DNA of 64,000 bases from Progne subis subis (GCA_022316685.1 JAKJHU010000056.1:2471872-2535871); one strand, 5' to 3'. Positions 13,801-58,159 are shown, numbered from the stretch's first letter. Notes: generated from the sequence alone by a model not told the origin. Numbers and translations are program-made.

Positions 13801-16800
13801 TTTAACTAATTTAACAATAGTAATGATTTAATTCAAATTACAATCTAAGGAAAATAATTTTTAAAAGGCATTAAAGATTTCATTAAATTCCATCTAAATT
13901 AATATTAGCTTTCTTAATATTTTCCGTAAATTATTTTTTTTCTCTCACCACTGCAACAAACATGAAGTTTCCTCTGTGCAGTGAAGCTTTAGACAAACCT
14001 TGTTAGATTTATTGGTATTATTTCAAGCAATTAATTAATATACATTAGAGTTATTTAGAAGGAAAGCACAAAAAATGGCAGGAAAATGGATGAAGCTGTT
14101 TTTAAAACACTACATTCCACTTAGATAATTGTTCTTTGAGCCTTTTATATGAAGCTCTTAGGTACACATCATCCATTAGATCACTTTTTCCATACTTTTG
14201 TGGCACGGCTCCAAAGCATCAGATGCACATGATTATTAAAGGAGTTATTACTTGCAGTTTACTTTTAAACAGTTCCACATTTTCAAATAGATATGCCAGC
14301 AATTTCTTATTCTAATGTGTCATACTTAAAAACAATGGTTTCAGATGTTCACCTCCATTTCAGTGGGTAGCAGGCTTTTGTGTTCACAAAATTAAGTACC
14401 CAATACGAGCTTTGTATCTCTTTCTCTGCAGCAAAACTGCTCATTTGCAGGTAACCTTAAGTCATTTAACTAGAAGTGCACTTAATTTGAAGAGATTAGT
14501 CAAGCAGCTCTTCACTTGTACGTTTGTGTTGCCATTATAATTAGAACTACTTCAAAATAACAAAAAGTTCATTTTTGACCAGAATAAACACAGAAAAAAA
14601 GATCAAGAGCACCTTAAGTGAAGAGAATGGATGCTTTTGAAAATATCCTTTAAAATCCCTCTGGCTCCATGACCAGTGACCACCTTCACTCCAATACTAC
14701 TCACAGGGCTGCTGCCACACGGGATAAAATATATGGTGTTTCTGTATGCTTTAAGCTGACCACCGAGAAAATGGCTACGTGCAGATAAATTCTGACATTT
14801 ACCCTGCTCAGTAACAGATATTGGCAATGGAGAGGGAAGGAGCTGAGTGCTCACTCCCAGAAACACAAAGAAGGCAGCCAGGGATGGAAATGGAGTCCCC
14901 AGGAGCCTTCCTTCAGCACGTGGATACCTCCAGGATACAAAGCCCATATTCAAAATGCAACTAAAGTGATACTAAGCTGTTGAAAACAAGACATAAGAAC
15001 ACCCTGAGGGAAGCTGCTAAATGATGGAGTACCTTGGCAAGATAGACAAGCATGCTGAAACTTTGGCCACTAACTTTAGAAACTGAATGTGTTTACATGT
15101 CAGTTCATTTATTAGCATTAAAAAGTGGAAACAGAAAATATTTATATTTGAGAAAGATGCAGTTGATTTCTACAACCAGGAGCTAACTGAACTTTCATCC
15201 ACCAGAACTCCTGAAAGTGTCTAATAAATATGCATTTCAGAAGAATCCAGGGAAATAGGCACAACCAGAGGTGAAACATTAAGTACTAAGCCACTCTTTA
15301 GGAACATTTCAGATAAATATTGATAATTGAAGCTATCTGCAGTAGAGGTATCCTCTAAAGAACTAATTCACTTTGAGACACTATGAAAAATAAAAGCATC
15401 ACAAACCCACCCTTTGCTTGTATGTATATACATACTTCTATTTTTAATTTCAAATTTCCAGCTTTCAGAGATTTCTTGACATTTCTTATTAATCTTCAGA
15501 TATTGTCAAATGGAACACAAATACTTTAAAACCAAGAGAAGTGGTAGAGAAGTGGCCGTTTTTAAACTCACTTTCTACTTGAGTAGTAATTGATGTTCAG
15601 TGCTCAGCAGGTACTCCTGAGTTTAGTTTTACTTTGTCTGATGCTGTACAATAACTCTAACTGCAGTCAGAAAAAGACAAATTTCAGATTCAAGCAAACT
15701 TTCTTTGTGTTCTTTTATCCATTCTTTGGATTTTCCAACTAGGAAAGTTATAGCACTGACAAGATGGAGGTCACTGCAAGACACTGTCAGGTCCAGTCTT
15801 TTGAACATCAAAAAGAAAAATTATATCACTGTCCAGAAGCTGGGATCAGGAATTTCATGTCACCCACCATGTCTTCAAGGGACTTAATTCTGTGGATGCT
15901 CTAATCTCACTCTGCCACACACCCAATTTTCTTCCTTGGGTCGATCCTGTCACTGATTCCGAATTCCAGCCTCCAAGTGCAAAGGTAAAACATTTCTGTT
16001 CTTACCTCTGAGAGAGAACTGGAGAAGTACACACTGCACCTGAAGGTTGTTTTTCATTAACTTTCCACCTTTTGCCACATTTAACACTTGGACCAAAGTG
16101 AAGTTGCGAAATCCTTGTGGCTCAGGCTTGTCGTTTCACGTGCCCCACACACACCTGTGCTAGTGCAGAAGTTAGACACACCACATACAGGTTAAATAAC
16201 ATTATAGTTTAAAGAATACCCTTCAGGTGTGTTCTTGAAAACCATGGGCCAGAAATAAGAAAAAAAAAAAAATTGCCCAAATTAGTTCCTCATGTCTGAA
16301 GGGAATTGAAGTTATGCAAGTAGAAAGCAAAATAACTCTTGTCCACAATTGTGTGAACTTTACTTGGTTCTTGCTTAAGAAATGTGGGACGTGGTTGGCT
16401 ATTTTTTTCTCGAGATAATCTGGGTAAGCACTGAGTAGCTGTCCTCTGGAAATCAAAGTCTGGATGGAAACAAAGCTTTGGATATCAAAATTGTTTTTAA
16501 AATGTTGGCAGTAATCTCTTTTTAAGTAAGGGAAAATTGCCTTGCCTAATTTCATGCAGCCAACAATCACAGCTAAAAATCACTGTATGTGCAGGCAAAT
16601 AGAGGAAGCAGAGAAAGAATAACTTGTTTAGCAGGAACCCCTGTTAGCACTGAAAACCTCAAGTGTGGGTTGATGCAGCTGAAAGTATTGAGACACTCAA
16701 TGCTCAGAGGTGATGCAGAACCTGAGATGTGTAAAAGAAGCTGAACAACCTTAAACCAGAAAAAAAAAAAAAAAAAAAAAAAGGAAAAACAGCTGGAAGG

Positions 16801-19099
16801 ACTAGGGGAGTCTTGGGAGAGCTGATTAGAATTCACTAACAGGACTGTCACATTTGAGCAACAAAAATGAAAATACAGGAACACACCTGGAGAAAGATTT
16901 TAAAGTAATAAATATGCAGCATTTCACTGTCAACTAAGGTAAATGTAGCATTTTACAAGCAGAATGATTGTGAAAACAGGGCTTCATTTAGAGTGATACC
17001 AGAAGCTGCTATGGGTATAAATGATTATTTATTACGCAGCAATGTTATATAGCTGTGAATCAGCTAGATTTCTTAGCAATGGCATTTCTTACAGATTCCC
17101 ATGTGTCCAAGATGGAATGGACAACTCTCATCTTTTAAACTCATTCTTCTATAATATAAATGATCTCTTTACACCAGAGCACCTAGTTCTAAGGGGAAAA
17201 AAAAAAAGATTCTTGCTCTTAAAACTGGCAATGCTAAAGAATTCATTGCTCCACTGTCAATTGCTGCAGTTTGATTTCAGTTTCTGTTAAAAATCTGCAC
17301 CTTCCTTGTCATTTGAGGTTTGCCTGCTTTCAGCTTCCAGTTATTGAACCATAATGTTTCTGCCTGTAAGGCTCAGGAGTCCTATACTATCAAGTTTCCT
17401 TCCCCCAAGAAAGTACTTATAGACTGCCGTCGTGTCATTCCCTTGCTAATCTAATTGGATTTAAAACTGTAGATCAGTCTCAAAAAACAAGCAATAAAAG
17501 GAGATTTAGTAGATAACCCAACTGATCTCCTGGTTCCCATCTTCCAGAGATCCACAAAACTCTAACAAACCCAGCAAACTGACAGCTTGGCTATTTTTCT
17601 GAGTACTGCCTGAAGAGTACATCCACTGACAGAGCCATAAACAATCTCTCCTAACATCAGGGCACAGGAATTGAACCATTTACATACTTGGTCTTTTGCT
17701 GACCAAACATTAAAAGCAATTGTTCAAACAATGACAACATTTTATCATTGTGTCAGAAAAGAAAGACAGATAGTACCCCTTCCAGACTTTTTATTAACTC
17801 TTCAGATTTTCTGTCTTCATTGTGTTTCCTGTATATGTATGACAACAACAAAGCAAAATAAAAGCAAGACAATAGCCACTGCATGAAAAATTCTAGAGCA
17901 CGTAAGCAGCTTCCTTATAGCACATGAGGTCATTTCCTTCAGAGACATTTTATCTAACCCTTTAAAAAATTAGTTAAACTAATACTTTACTCTCCTGAGC
18001 CAAGTAATAATAAAATGCCATTTTTTGTGAAATACTTGGTCAGGGAATTGGTAATGAGCTAACCAACCTTTCCAGATCACTGGCTTAAAACCAAGCCTTG
18101 CTTGATCATGCCTTGAAGGCTCAGCTACGTGATAAAAGTTTGATGCTCTGTGAAAAATAAAAAGGGATAGAGTCAAGTTCTTGGCAAGCTATTGCCCATC
18201 TCACACTGGCACTCTTATCAGCCAGAAGTTTCATCAGAAAATACAAATATCCTTTGCAGCAGAATGACTGGCTTATCTGGGAGGAAGATCCTGCCTCTGA
18301 TGAATTTCAAAGTACTTCTTGAGCCAACACGCCTCCCTCAAAAATATAGGTTTAAGATGTAACAGCAAGGCATTTCTAGGTCTGTTTGTACTGCATGCCA
18401 ATAGCACGCTCTGCCCCATCTCTGTTCCACATGTTTCAATCTGGCTGCTACCACTATTCACTATTGTTTCGAAAAGAAAACTTCAACCTGTCACTGTCCT
18501 CTAATAATTTTTAAGCTGTTTTCACAAACTTGCTGAAGCAGAAGGCCCCTAACAAAGCCAGCACCCTCGTGCTGCTGAAACACCATCAGCATTCTCAGCA
18601 GTAAACAGCGAGAGACAAGCACGAAGCCAACACAACATTTTAGTATTGATTTCTCTAAGAAATTTAAATCCTGCAGGGCATAAACATCAATTTAATCTGT
18701 ATGCAACTACAAAATGGCCTCACTCCCAGTGTTCCTTATTTCAGCCAAAACACTGCTACAACTGGAGTAAACACACACTCAGCAGTGCAGGCAAAGACAG
18801 AACAAGAATCCCCACGTTCCCAATAATTTGCAAGAGTTTTGGAGAGCACAGTCACAAATGCCAGAAGTCAAGGGCAACCACCAGCAGGAAAATGTCTCAC
18901 AGCCAGACACAAAGGCATCCCTGGAGCATCTCAAGGACCAGTGGCATCCAGCCCTGCTAAGCAGGAGAGCCACTTCATTCTCCAACAATCCCAACACTTG
19001 GTTGTGGGGTAACAGCCTCACTCCTCACCTTTGGGTTTCTGTGCCTCCACATGACAACAGGAACAGTGAAACACAACTGTTCCATATTGTACTAATTGA
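10804..19099. other. Inferred XYLB intron 15, long repeat-poor stretch
   Basis: No CR1 tail recognised over about 8.3 kb, unlike the flanks. It contains an AT-rich block at 13.64-14.60 kb (see findings) and a poly-A run at 16760-16782. No exon recognised. Confidence 0.55.
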
Positions 19100-19266
19100 T
19101 ACAAGCTCCCCAGGAAAGTGGTGGAGTCACTATTCCTGGAAATGGTCAAAAACCCTGTAGGCATGGCATTTTATGACATGTCTTAGTGGGCATGGTGGTG
19201 TTAGGTCAGATGTTGGATGTGATGATCTTGGAGGTCTTTTCCAACCTTAATGGTTCCTTGATTCTA
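19100..19266 (+). mobile_element. CR1 LINE 3' end (divergent subfamily)
   Basis: Contains the CCAGGAAAGTGGTGGAGTCA block, GATGATCTTGGAGGTCTTTT and a terminal CTTGATTCTATTG. Older and more divergent than the copy at 10.6 kb. Confidence 0.8.
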
Positions 19267-50012
<30,746 letters not shown>

Positions 50013-50869
50013 GGCACGGCACGGTCCTCGCCCTCAGCCGGGAGCCCGGGCACGGACCGGGAAGGGGGCGGCTCTGCTGGCCCGGCCTCCCCGGGCAGGA
50101 GCCGCCGGGCCGGCCCAGCGGAGCTGCAGCGCCGCGGTTAATGAGTGCTCAGGGAGCGGGACGAGCGCTCCATCCCCCGCACGGAGGGGCCGGGAAGAGC
50201 CCGGAGGGTGATGCGATGGTGGGTAGAGGCCATGGTGGGGTGACGCTGCGGTGGGATTGTTCCGAACGCGGGCCGGTTCTCCCCGCGCAGCCCCAATTCA
50301 CACACCGGGGCGAGCTGATGCTGCCCCTTCGTTCCAGTTCGCGCAAAGCAGGGAGCTGGGTCGTGACCCGCAAAAGGCGGGCGCGCGCGTCGTCAAAACT
50401 TTACACTGTGTATACATTTTAACAAAGGCGTCAGCTTTTCATTGGTTACAAATTAAGTAACTTTACCCTGCATTTGAGTCTGGGTCCGTTTTGAGTCGGC
50501 AGCTCATGAGCTGATGGTCGCAATTACCCGCTGCTGTAATCACTTTTCCCCCAGTTACTGCTCAGTTCTGCTGAATTCACTGTCGGTGGCTCTCGTCCAG
50601 CCTGTTCATCTTGGGACTGTCTTCCCTTTTCCTTAAAACAACAGATTAGCCAAGCATACAGAATTCACAATGCACTTGCTTAATCATAACTGTCCAGCTA
50701 CAGCTACTGGTTACAAACAAAAACAAAACACCTGCAAAGTGTGACACAAACTCTTGTTCAAATCTCAAGGGGCTCAGGATTAGGATGATGGGATGGTGGA
50801 GTGATGTGATGCTGGGTCACACTGTGCCAGGGTGGTGCAGGGGGCAGCTGAGCATGGATAACCAGCATC

Positions 50870-50901
50870 CATACACGGGAATCCCCCATACACGGGAATC
50901 A
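50870..50901 (+). repeat. 17-base direct duplication
   Basis: CATACACGGGAATC occurs twice 17 bases apart. Confidence 0.9.
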
Positions 50902-51105
50902 CCCAGGCCAGTGAGAGAACACCAGAGCTGCCAGGCAGGAACCACCCAGGAACCAGAACCAAATCAAAATGAGCAGCCTCAAGCCACAGTCCCAAGGAAG
51001 TAATTAAATTTTAATATCCCATTACTGCGATTAATATCCCACAGGCCTGCTGTGGTACCACACACTATTCAGCACAAACACACAGAGCATTCCATTAAAA
51101 AACAC

Positions 51106-51155
51106 AGTATTGTTACTTCGGCTGAAGTATTGTTACTTTGGCTGAAGTATTGTTT
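51106..51155 (+). repeat. 20-base tandem repeat, about 2.5 copies
   Basis: The unit AGTATTGTTACTTYGGCTGA occurs twice with one mismatch and is followed by a partial copy. It lies 1.1 kb upstream of the XYLB start. Confidence 0.93.
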
Positions 51156-51378
51156 TCTAGTTTGCCTTTTTTCACTTGGGAGGGCTGGGGAGGTTTCAGA
51201 GTTTTGCATTATCTGCCATAGCATGTGACAAGCAAAGTGATATTCCTTAATCAAAAGAAGACTTATCTAAAATACACTTCCACAGTCAAGGCAGTATCTC
51301 AGCAGAGCCTTAATGAAGTCAAAAAGGTTTTGCATGCCCAGGATGTTAAACTATTTTTACAGTATAAACATTTAATTT

Positions 51379-51515
51379 GAGATAGCTCAGTTGGTCAGAG
51401 AATGGTGCTAATAATGCCAAGGTTGTGGCTTTGATCCCTTTATGAGGCATTCACTTAGAAGTTGGATTTGATGATCCATGTGGGTCTCTTCCAACTCAGA
51501 ACATTCAGTGATTCT
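51379..51515 (+). mobile_element. tRNA-Ile-derived SINE with CR1-like tail (TguSINE1 type)
   Basis: The head matches tRNA-Ile(AAU). The A box is TAGCTCAGTTGG at 51383-51394. Next come GGTGCTAATAATGCCAAGG across the anticodon region and the B box GGCTTTGATCC at 51427-51437. The tail is CR1-like (TTGGATTTGATGATCC, CTTCCAACTCAGAACATTC, AGTGATTCT). It is not a working tRNA gene because the 5' and 3' acceptor strands do not pair. This SINE class is known from zebra finch. Confidence 0.85.
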
Positions 51516-51739
51516 AATTACAAAGTATTAGGAAATTCTGTCATAGACTGAGCATTTAAAAATATATCCAGTGATTTCTCAAAGCCCTAACACCCACAGG
51601 TTTACACTTTGAATATTTCTAGTTATTGTTGCAAAGAACAACCTTTAGAACAATGGCCACCAGGTACTGGTGGAATTTGCTTGCCCCTGAAGAGCTCATG
51701 CTGGATGAACCTGTCCTGAACAAAGGTCTCACTTAACCG

Positions 51740-52710
51740 GAGGCTGTGAAGGAACCAATGTTTTTGAAATGTGACCAAGAACTGTTTCCTCGGTGTAATT
51801 TATACCAGAAAACAAAGGATCAAATAACACACAGAGGTTGGGATTTTATTAATGCAGAATGTGGTTGGCGAGCCAGAGTGGAGAGGTTTGCTCAGCCCTT
51901 TCATTGGCTGCATAGTTCCTGTAAACAAGAACAGATTCAGAGGCTGAGGCTTGAAGTGCTGCAATTTTCAAAGGATTTGAAGAAAAAACAAAAAGAAACT
52001 GAAGTCTGTAAGACTAAATGTAAGAATGATGAATGAGTTATGAAAAAGAGAAATCAGTGGATTTTAAATTTTTAAAGGAGGTATTGGCTAGTAGAAAGGG
52101 AAGCAGAACTTACAAATAATGATAAAAAAATCTTGTGAGGATGTAAGAATCAGTTATATTCTTCAGAAATAGGGCCAGAATACTCTCAAAAAACCCAAGA
52201 AATTGCTTGACTTAAACAGCACAGAAAAGCCGGGGCTGGAATATCCTCCCTTGTATTATCAATCTCCTTAATTAGGAACAAGGGGCCAAGACAAGCCAGG
52301 AAGAGAATTCACTGAAGGACAAAGTGAGAGTGTTATTGTTGCTACTTTCACTGTTCATGTTCCTCAAAAGGAAGTAAGGAATTTTGGAGAATTAATGCCT
52401 TACCCAGTCACTCTGTTGCCCATCTTTTCATCAAGGCAGTGTTGTCTCAAATGCATTGTATGAATATGGAAAATGTGCATTGCTGCTGTTCTTTCTGGAC
52501 TCAAGTTCATTCTTACAGATACTGCCATAGCCTCCAAAAATGTTTCCTGAAAGCGAAGAAGGTTTAGCTGTGCATTTATCAGCAAAGTTGCATTCATGTA
52601 CAAGTGATGTTTTAGCACTGACAAATTCAGAATTTCCAGAGGGGATGGACAAAATGCCGTTTATAATTGAAATGTCACCACTGCAGATTAACAGCTTGAG
52701 GCAAAGCACA
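51740..52710 (+). other. Decayed coding-like region, possible retroelement gag remnant
   Basis: A 96-codon plus-strand ORF at 51746-52036 ends in a highly charged, coiled-coil-like segment rich in Lys, Glu and Gln. After stops, another plus-strand frame at about 52230-52420 reads a proline-rich PPLYYQSP motif and a charged stretch. Such coiled-coil then PPLY-like content is seen in gag-type proteins of endogenous retroviruses. No LTR, primer site or polymerase motif was found, so this is only a weak guess. It is broken and not expressed as one protein. Confidence 0.25.
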
Positions 52711-54159
52711 GATTAATCATTCAAGACACATGGAGCAGAGTAAAGGGAAAAGCAAGTTTATTCCTTTTCATATTAACTAGTTTCTGACCTGATGGAGAAG
52801 CAATACTTCCATGCTTTCCTAGGCCCCTGGCTGTTTAGATAAGTTAAAACTAGGATGCCAATTAAAGCTATTATTTCTTACCTCACTGTCAAGTTAACTT
52901 CAACTGCACATTTATATCAATTCATTGCAAAACACAAATTAACTGTATTCCACATCCCTACATACTGAGATTTTTCACTTTTTATTCTCACTTCCAGTAT
53001 CAAAACCCGCCTCTGATCTCAGCTGCACCCTGATATGAACATAGATTTAACTGCACTCTTCAGCTTTGCACAGGGGAAGTCCTTCAAAAACAGCAATAGC
53101 CTGAATTCCAGGCTTCATTATCATCACATCATCGAAGACATGCCAAGCTAGAGAGCCAAGATAGATCAGACCTTTGCTATAAATTAGGATGACTGTATTG
53201 ACAGCAGTCCAGCTAACCTCATTTATACTGGCTACATAATTTAATGGGATGTGGAAGGACTCACACCTTCACATGAAGCCCATGGGCAACTACAAAGCTA
53301 ACAATCTTCCTGCTTCCAGAAGTAGATTTTGGGTACCTAACTGGTTATTTTAAGTAGCAGGGCAGCCAAGTGTTTCTAAGCCCCAAGCAGGTATCCCACA
53401 TTGGAGGATCAGCATAGGTGGACCCAGCTGAAGCAATGGGACAGGTAAGAGTCACTGCAAATAGAGACTTAAGTATGAGCACGCAATAAACCACAGCAGC
53501 CCGTGTTAGTACAAGCATTTTTAAGTCTGCCAGCAGAATTATCCTTTTTCCAATAAGAAATCTTGTGGCTCTTTAATTAGCCTCAGAAACATTAAACTTA
53601 GTAAGCTGGGTCAGATGCAAGCCAACCTTTTTGCCAAGTAACCTGAGTCAGGTGCAGTGCTGCTAATGAGGCAGGAGGTGTTTACAATGTTAAGCTCCAA
53701 GTGACACAACAGTAACATATTAACACATCACATTAAATTAAAAAAAAAAAAAAAATCATCTCAGCCTGAGCTCTAGACCTACCTGCTAGAACAATATCTG
53801 AAGAGTGGCAATGCTCTAAAGGTCATTCCCTTTCTACTTGGCATTGCGAGTACTCTTATCATGAAATCTCCAGCAATGTTTAACCAAGTACTGAGAAAAT
53901 AAAATACCACAGTACCAACAATTAAAAGATGAAGTTTCTGTTCTTTTTACTGAGATGGCATTATAACAGCAAAAGTGTTTTTCTTTCCCTAAATATGTGC
54001 TTATCTGTTGAAGTTATTTTTGCACATGATCTTATGGTAAGCATTATGTTTGTCCATACTTCCAAATGCAGTGGAAAGTCTCATTATTTACTCTGTAAGA
54101 ATAAGAACTTGATGTTTAAAAACAATGGATTAAGGTGGTTGGTTTTTTACTGACTGTAC
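52711..54159. other. Intergenic, nothing recognised
   Basis: AT-rich with a poly-A run at 53740-53754. No exon or transposon end seen. Confidence 0.6.
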
Positions 54160-54371
54160 TGTGAACACCTGAATGTGAGGAAGAACTTTGTTGCTGTGCA
54201 GGCTGCCCAGAGTGGTTGTGGAGCTGTGGACTCTCCCTCACTGGAGACATTCCAGGACCATCCAAACACAAATCTGTGCAATGTGCCCAAGGACAACCCT
54301 TGAACAGGGATATTGGCCCAGATGACTTGCTGTGGTCCCCTCCAACCCGACCCACTCTGTGATTCTATGAA
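54160..54371 (+). mobile_element. CR1 LINE 3' end
   Basis: ORF2 end sequence from GTGAGGAAGAACTTTGTTGC, then the GGAGACATTCCAGGACCATC block and the tail CACTCTGTGATTCTATGAA at 54353-54371. Confidence 0.9.
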
Positions 54372-57300
54372 GGCAAGTACAAAGATCCAGCAAAAGTCCC
54401 TGTGCATGAGTTCTGCAAAGAGGAAGCCCAGAGCACAGTTGTTGCATAGAGACTAAAAATATAGATTATTTAAGTATAGTAATTATTCCACAAACTTTCT
54501 GGCTGATTTAATTTTTCGACATGTGCATATTCAATATGCCAGGTGTGGTACTGCATTAACCAGTTAAGGTCCTTTACAGAGAACTCATGAGGAATTTGTG
54601 CAAGATTCCATATAAAAGCACACACAAGCACACAAATAATGGGTACAAGAAAAGAATTTAAATGATGGCTCAACTACACAATCTCAACTATACCATCAGT
54701 TTCACAGGTAATGGTCAATTTGCAGCTTTTATTTGATCATGTACATAAAATCCTCCAATTTCACTTCAATTCAACAGAAGATGTTTTGTCTTCAGTGGAT
54801 ACTGAATCAGGCACTGTGGAATTGTATCTGGTTTTATGTACTCTAGTTTTACAGATATAATTTCCTTGACTCGATTAGGCTACCAGCGATTATGAAGTGC
54901 AGTACAAAGTCCTCACGAGATTCCTGCATGGAAGTGAAGTAAAGGACGCTTCTGAATAAGAAATTATTTTTAGTATACTTCCCTCCTCTGCACAGACTTC
55001 AAGTCCACTTTCATTCTCACAATAGTAGCGGTACTTAACCATCCTCTTTAGAGGACCATCCTAACTACAGCCATTTGCAAGGCCTATTAAAGTCAACTAA
55101 TGCACCCAGCAGTTTCTTGAAGATGAATACCAAAGTGGTTTGTGTTCTAGTGTTCAAAAGCAAATATCTCAGAAGCAAGATGGTGTCATCCAGATAAAAC
55201 TTTTCATTAAGATCACATTAACCAGTTCTTTCATGCTGTACTTGATTCTTATCAAACTTCGCTTACAGATAAGTACATCTTATTGATTAAAAGCAATCTA
55301 AGATAAACTCATTCCTACTCAAACAATGCTTGAATTGGAAACTAATAAGAGACAAACCTTTCTCTTTTCAGCACCATCCTGCAAGGACCAAAAATCTTCT
55401 TGCAATCAGGAGTCAAAATTCTTTAGTTTTAGGTGGAAAAATCAAGGCAGAAAAGTTACAACGCTTATACAGTTTGTTTTAGACCCTGCTTGAAATTCCC
55501 ACAGAATTCCTCTATGCCTATTATGTGTCCTGGGAGAACAAATAACCAGAGGCTGTTGTCACCTCCCAGAACTGTAGCCTTCCTAACTCCATGGACAGCA
55601 AGTCAGGAAAGTAGTTGGTATAGAAGAGAAGGAGGCCAGGAGGACTGTGAGGGAAGATGTCAAAAGTTCATTTATTTAAAATCTCTAACTGATAAATATG
55701 ATCCGTTTCTTCTTTGACTTCCCTCTGCACATTGTCACTTCTAAAAGGGAATTTCAGAAGTTTTTGGTGACAAGGATAGCAGAGCTGTAAAATGAACAAT
55801 TCCTGACCCTTGGTTTTGGAGACTGGTTGTTTGCCCAGGAGAGATTCCAGTCCTATCAATGAGAAAACCAACAGAGGGAGCAGCCTTCTAGCAAAGCAAA
55901 TTTCAGCATTTTCGTTTACTTTTTGTAGCAACTAACACTCCAAAGGAATATGCTTTAATCTTCAGCAAGCCAAGACAGAAGAACAGAGGTTTTTACATGC
56001 TGCTTGTGTCAGGCACAAGCACATATAGAATATCTCCTGCATTTAACTCCTCACAAGCATCACAACTGAATTTGACATGCAGGGATACAGTAATTTCTGT
56101 TTGACTACATTTACCATCCACAAAAAGAAAAAAAAAACCAACCAAATAATGTAAAGAAGACTGGATAACACCAAGCTCCTGACACCTGCAAAGCCAAATA
56201 AGTGAGTATTAAATCATAGAATCACAGGATACCAGGTTGGAAGGGATCTCAAGGATCAGCTGGTCAGATCTTTCTTGGCAGAAGCATGTAAAGCACAAGG
56301 TATTTGGTATGAAAGCCTCAGTGCTAACTTGGTGTGCTTGATTTAAGCCTTTAGAGACACCCAGGCAGAGTGCAGGATCAGAGATATTTGGTATATGCTG
56401 ACCTACACACACTACCTAATTATATTTACCTAAAGACACAAGGGATAAAATGTGAATTTAGAATCCTATCAAGGAAATGTGAAATGGACTACTACATGCA
56501 ACCCAAGCTCACCAAACCTTCAGAGGGACCTGAAGGATAGCTAGTCCCTTCCTTTGACATACTTGAGCCCTTGAGGTCTGAAAGCGCAGGAAAGATCAGC
56601 TCAGAGGAAACATCTCAAGATCATTTTGAAAGCTTCCATTATAGGATCCTTCACCCCATTAGCAAGGACACACAGAGAGCACCAGAAATAATCTTGCACC
56701 ATCAGAAAGTCCTGTGCTCTACTCACAACACACCGTAACTGGGGCATGCTTTAAGGTTGTGCTTTCAAACAATAGAAACGTGTGTGCTCTTATCAAAAAT
56801 CTCACTAAAAAGTAAACAATTACTATTGATTCTACTAATACTCTCTGGAATCCAAATAATAGCAGCCACCTTGTTTCTATCTTTCTTTGTGTTATTACAT
56901 TTTCTAACAATAAAATAGTTGCTTTCTTACACTTCAAGACTGCACATAAATAAAAATTTTAAAAGCAGTGTAGAAAGCCAGAGAAAGGGGATTATCACAG
57001 TAACTTTGATTTTCCTTCTCAGTGCCAGTTAAAGTCTACAGACATTTGTATTCTGTCTTTTTAACCTCCATGAACAGCGCTGAACATGTCTGTAATTCAG
57101 CACACGAATATCATGAATAATATACCTCTAGTCTCAGGTGTGCAGTAAAACCCAGTGTTATAGGAAGTGCATTCAATCAGTTAACCATTATGAGCATTTT
57201 TAATTATCTTTAAATCAACAATTATTCCTAAAAGGTCCTCCAAACAATTTTAATAAAAAAACTAATTTACTACACACAAATTAATTAGTATGAGATAAAA

Positions 57301-58123
57301 TTAGTTGCATCTTTTTAAATGAGATTTTGCAACCAAGGTCAAGGGCAGTAAACATCTACTTCAGGTTCTAAAAGCCACAGCTTTCGGACTATGAAGTATT
57401 CTCAATAATATATATATATATTTATTTTTTTTTCCTCAAGGAAATGAAGAATTGGTTCCATTGTGATGGAAGAAAAGACTTAAGGGAAATAGGGCACTTC
57501 AGTCTTCAGTGGATAATCAAGTGAAAACCACTCAGATGATGTTTTGATCGGGAATTTGTTCAATTAAAAAACAAGTTTTGACACAAACCTAATCACGGCA
57601 ATAAATTTTCAGGACCTATTCAGAGATACATGTGCCAGGGTTAGAAAATGGCTTGGCTGCTTATACACCTCAGCAACCTAGAGCAACCCGAATGGAGATC
57701 TCTAATGTTTCAGTCTCAGGCAAACACAGTCATGCCACTCCAATAGTGCCACCTGCTGCGTACTGGGAAAGTGTACAGGGCTCTGGAGCTCCAGGTAATT
57801 CAATTTAAAGATTGATTGACTGATTTAAAAAGAAATCACATGGTGTGCATGTATGACAATAGGAATTTATTTTTATTTTTAGTAATACCAAAACAGGCAA
57901 TAATTATAGGGAAGTAGTTCCACTATGATGTAAGAACAGAACCTATGAGTAAGCTGTTTTCAAGTTTATCCCAGTGGCATAATAAGGATTAGCTACATCA
58001 GCTCACTACACATCAAAGTCACAATTAAGCTCATGTACTTTCTGATGTCATGCAGATTAGAGCTGCAATTCATTTTATTAATAACATCCTGGTTGCAAAT
58101 TATTCACAGAAAACACACGCACA
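54372..58123. other. Intergenic, nothing recognised apart from a CR1 tail
   Basis: Unique-looking sequence either side of the CR1 tail at 56.2 kb. The stretch 57.15-57.35 kb is rich in TAAT and AATTA motifs (see findings). Confidence 0.6.
56213..56300 (-). mobile_element. CR1 LINE 3' tail fragment
   Basis: Reverse-oriented tail: AATCATAGAATCACAGGATA at 56213 followed by CAGGTTGGAAGGGATCTCAA. The rest of the element is truncated and the inner limit is approximate. Confidence 0.8.
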
Positions 58124-58159
58124 TGTATATATATATATATACATGTGTGTGTGTATACA
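58124..58159 (+). repeat. Compound (TA)n(TG)n microsatellite
   Basis: GTATATATATATATATACAT followed by GTGTGTGTGTATACAC, immediately before the CR1 at 58.2 kb. Confidence 0.93.

Larger units (their letters stand above)
50401..51378. other. Upstream flank of XYLB, no gene seen
   Basis: Drops quickly from GC-rich to AT-rich. Holds two short tandem duplications. No exon recognised. Confidence 0.6.

Noticed and set aside
51381..51450. tRNA-Ile gene
   Set aside because: The acceptor stem does not pair and the sequence continues into a CR1-like tail, so it is a SINE head.
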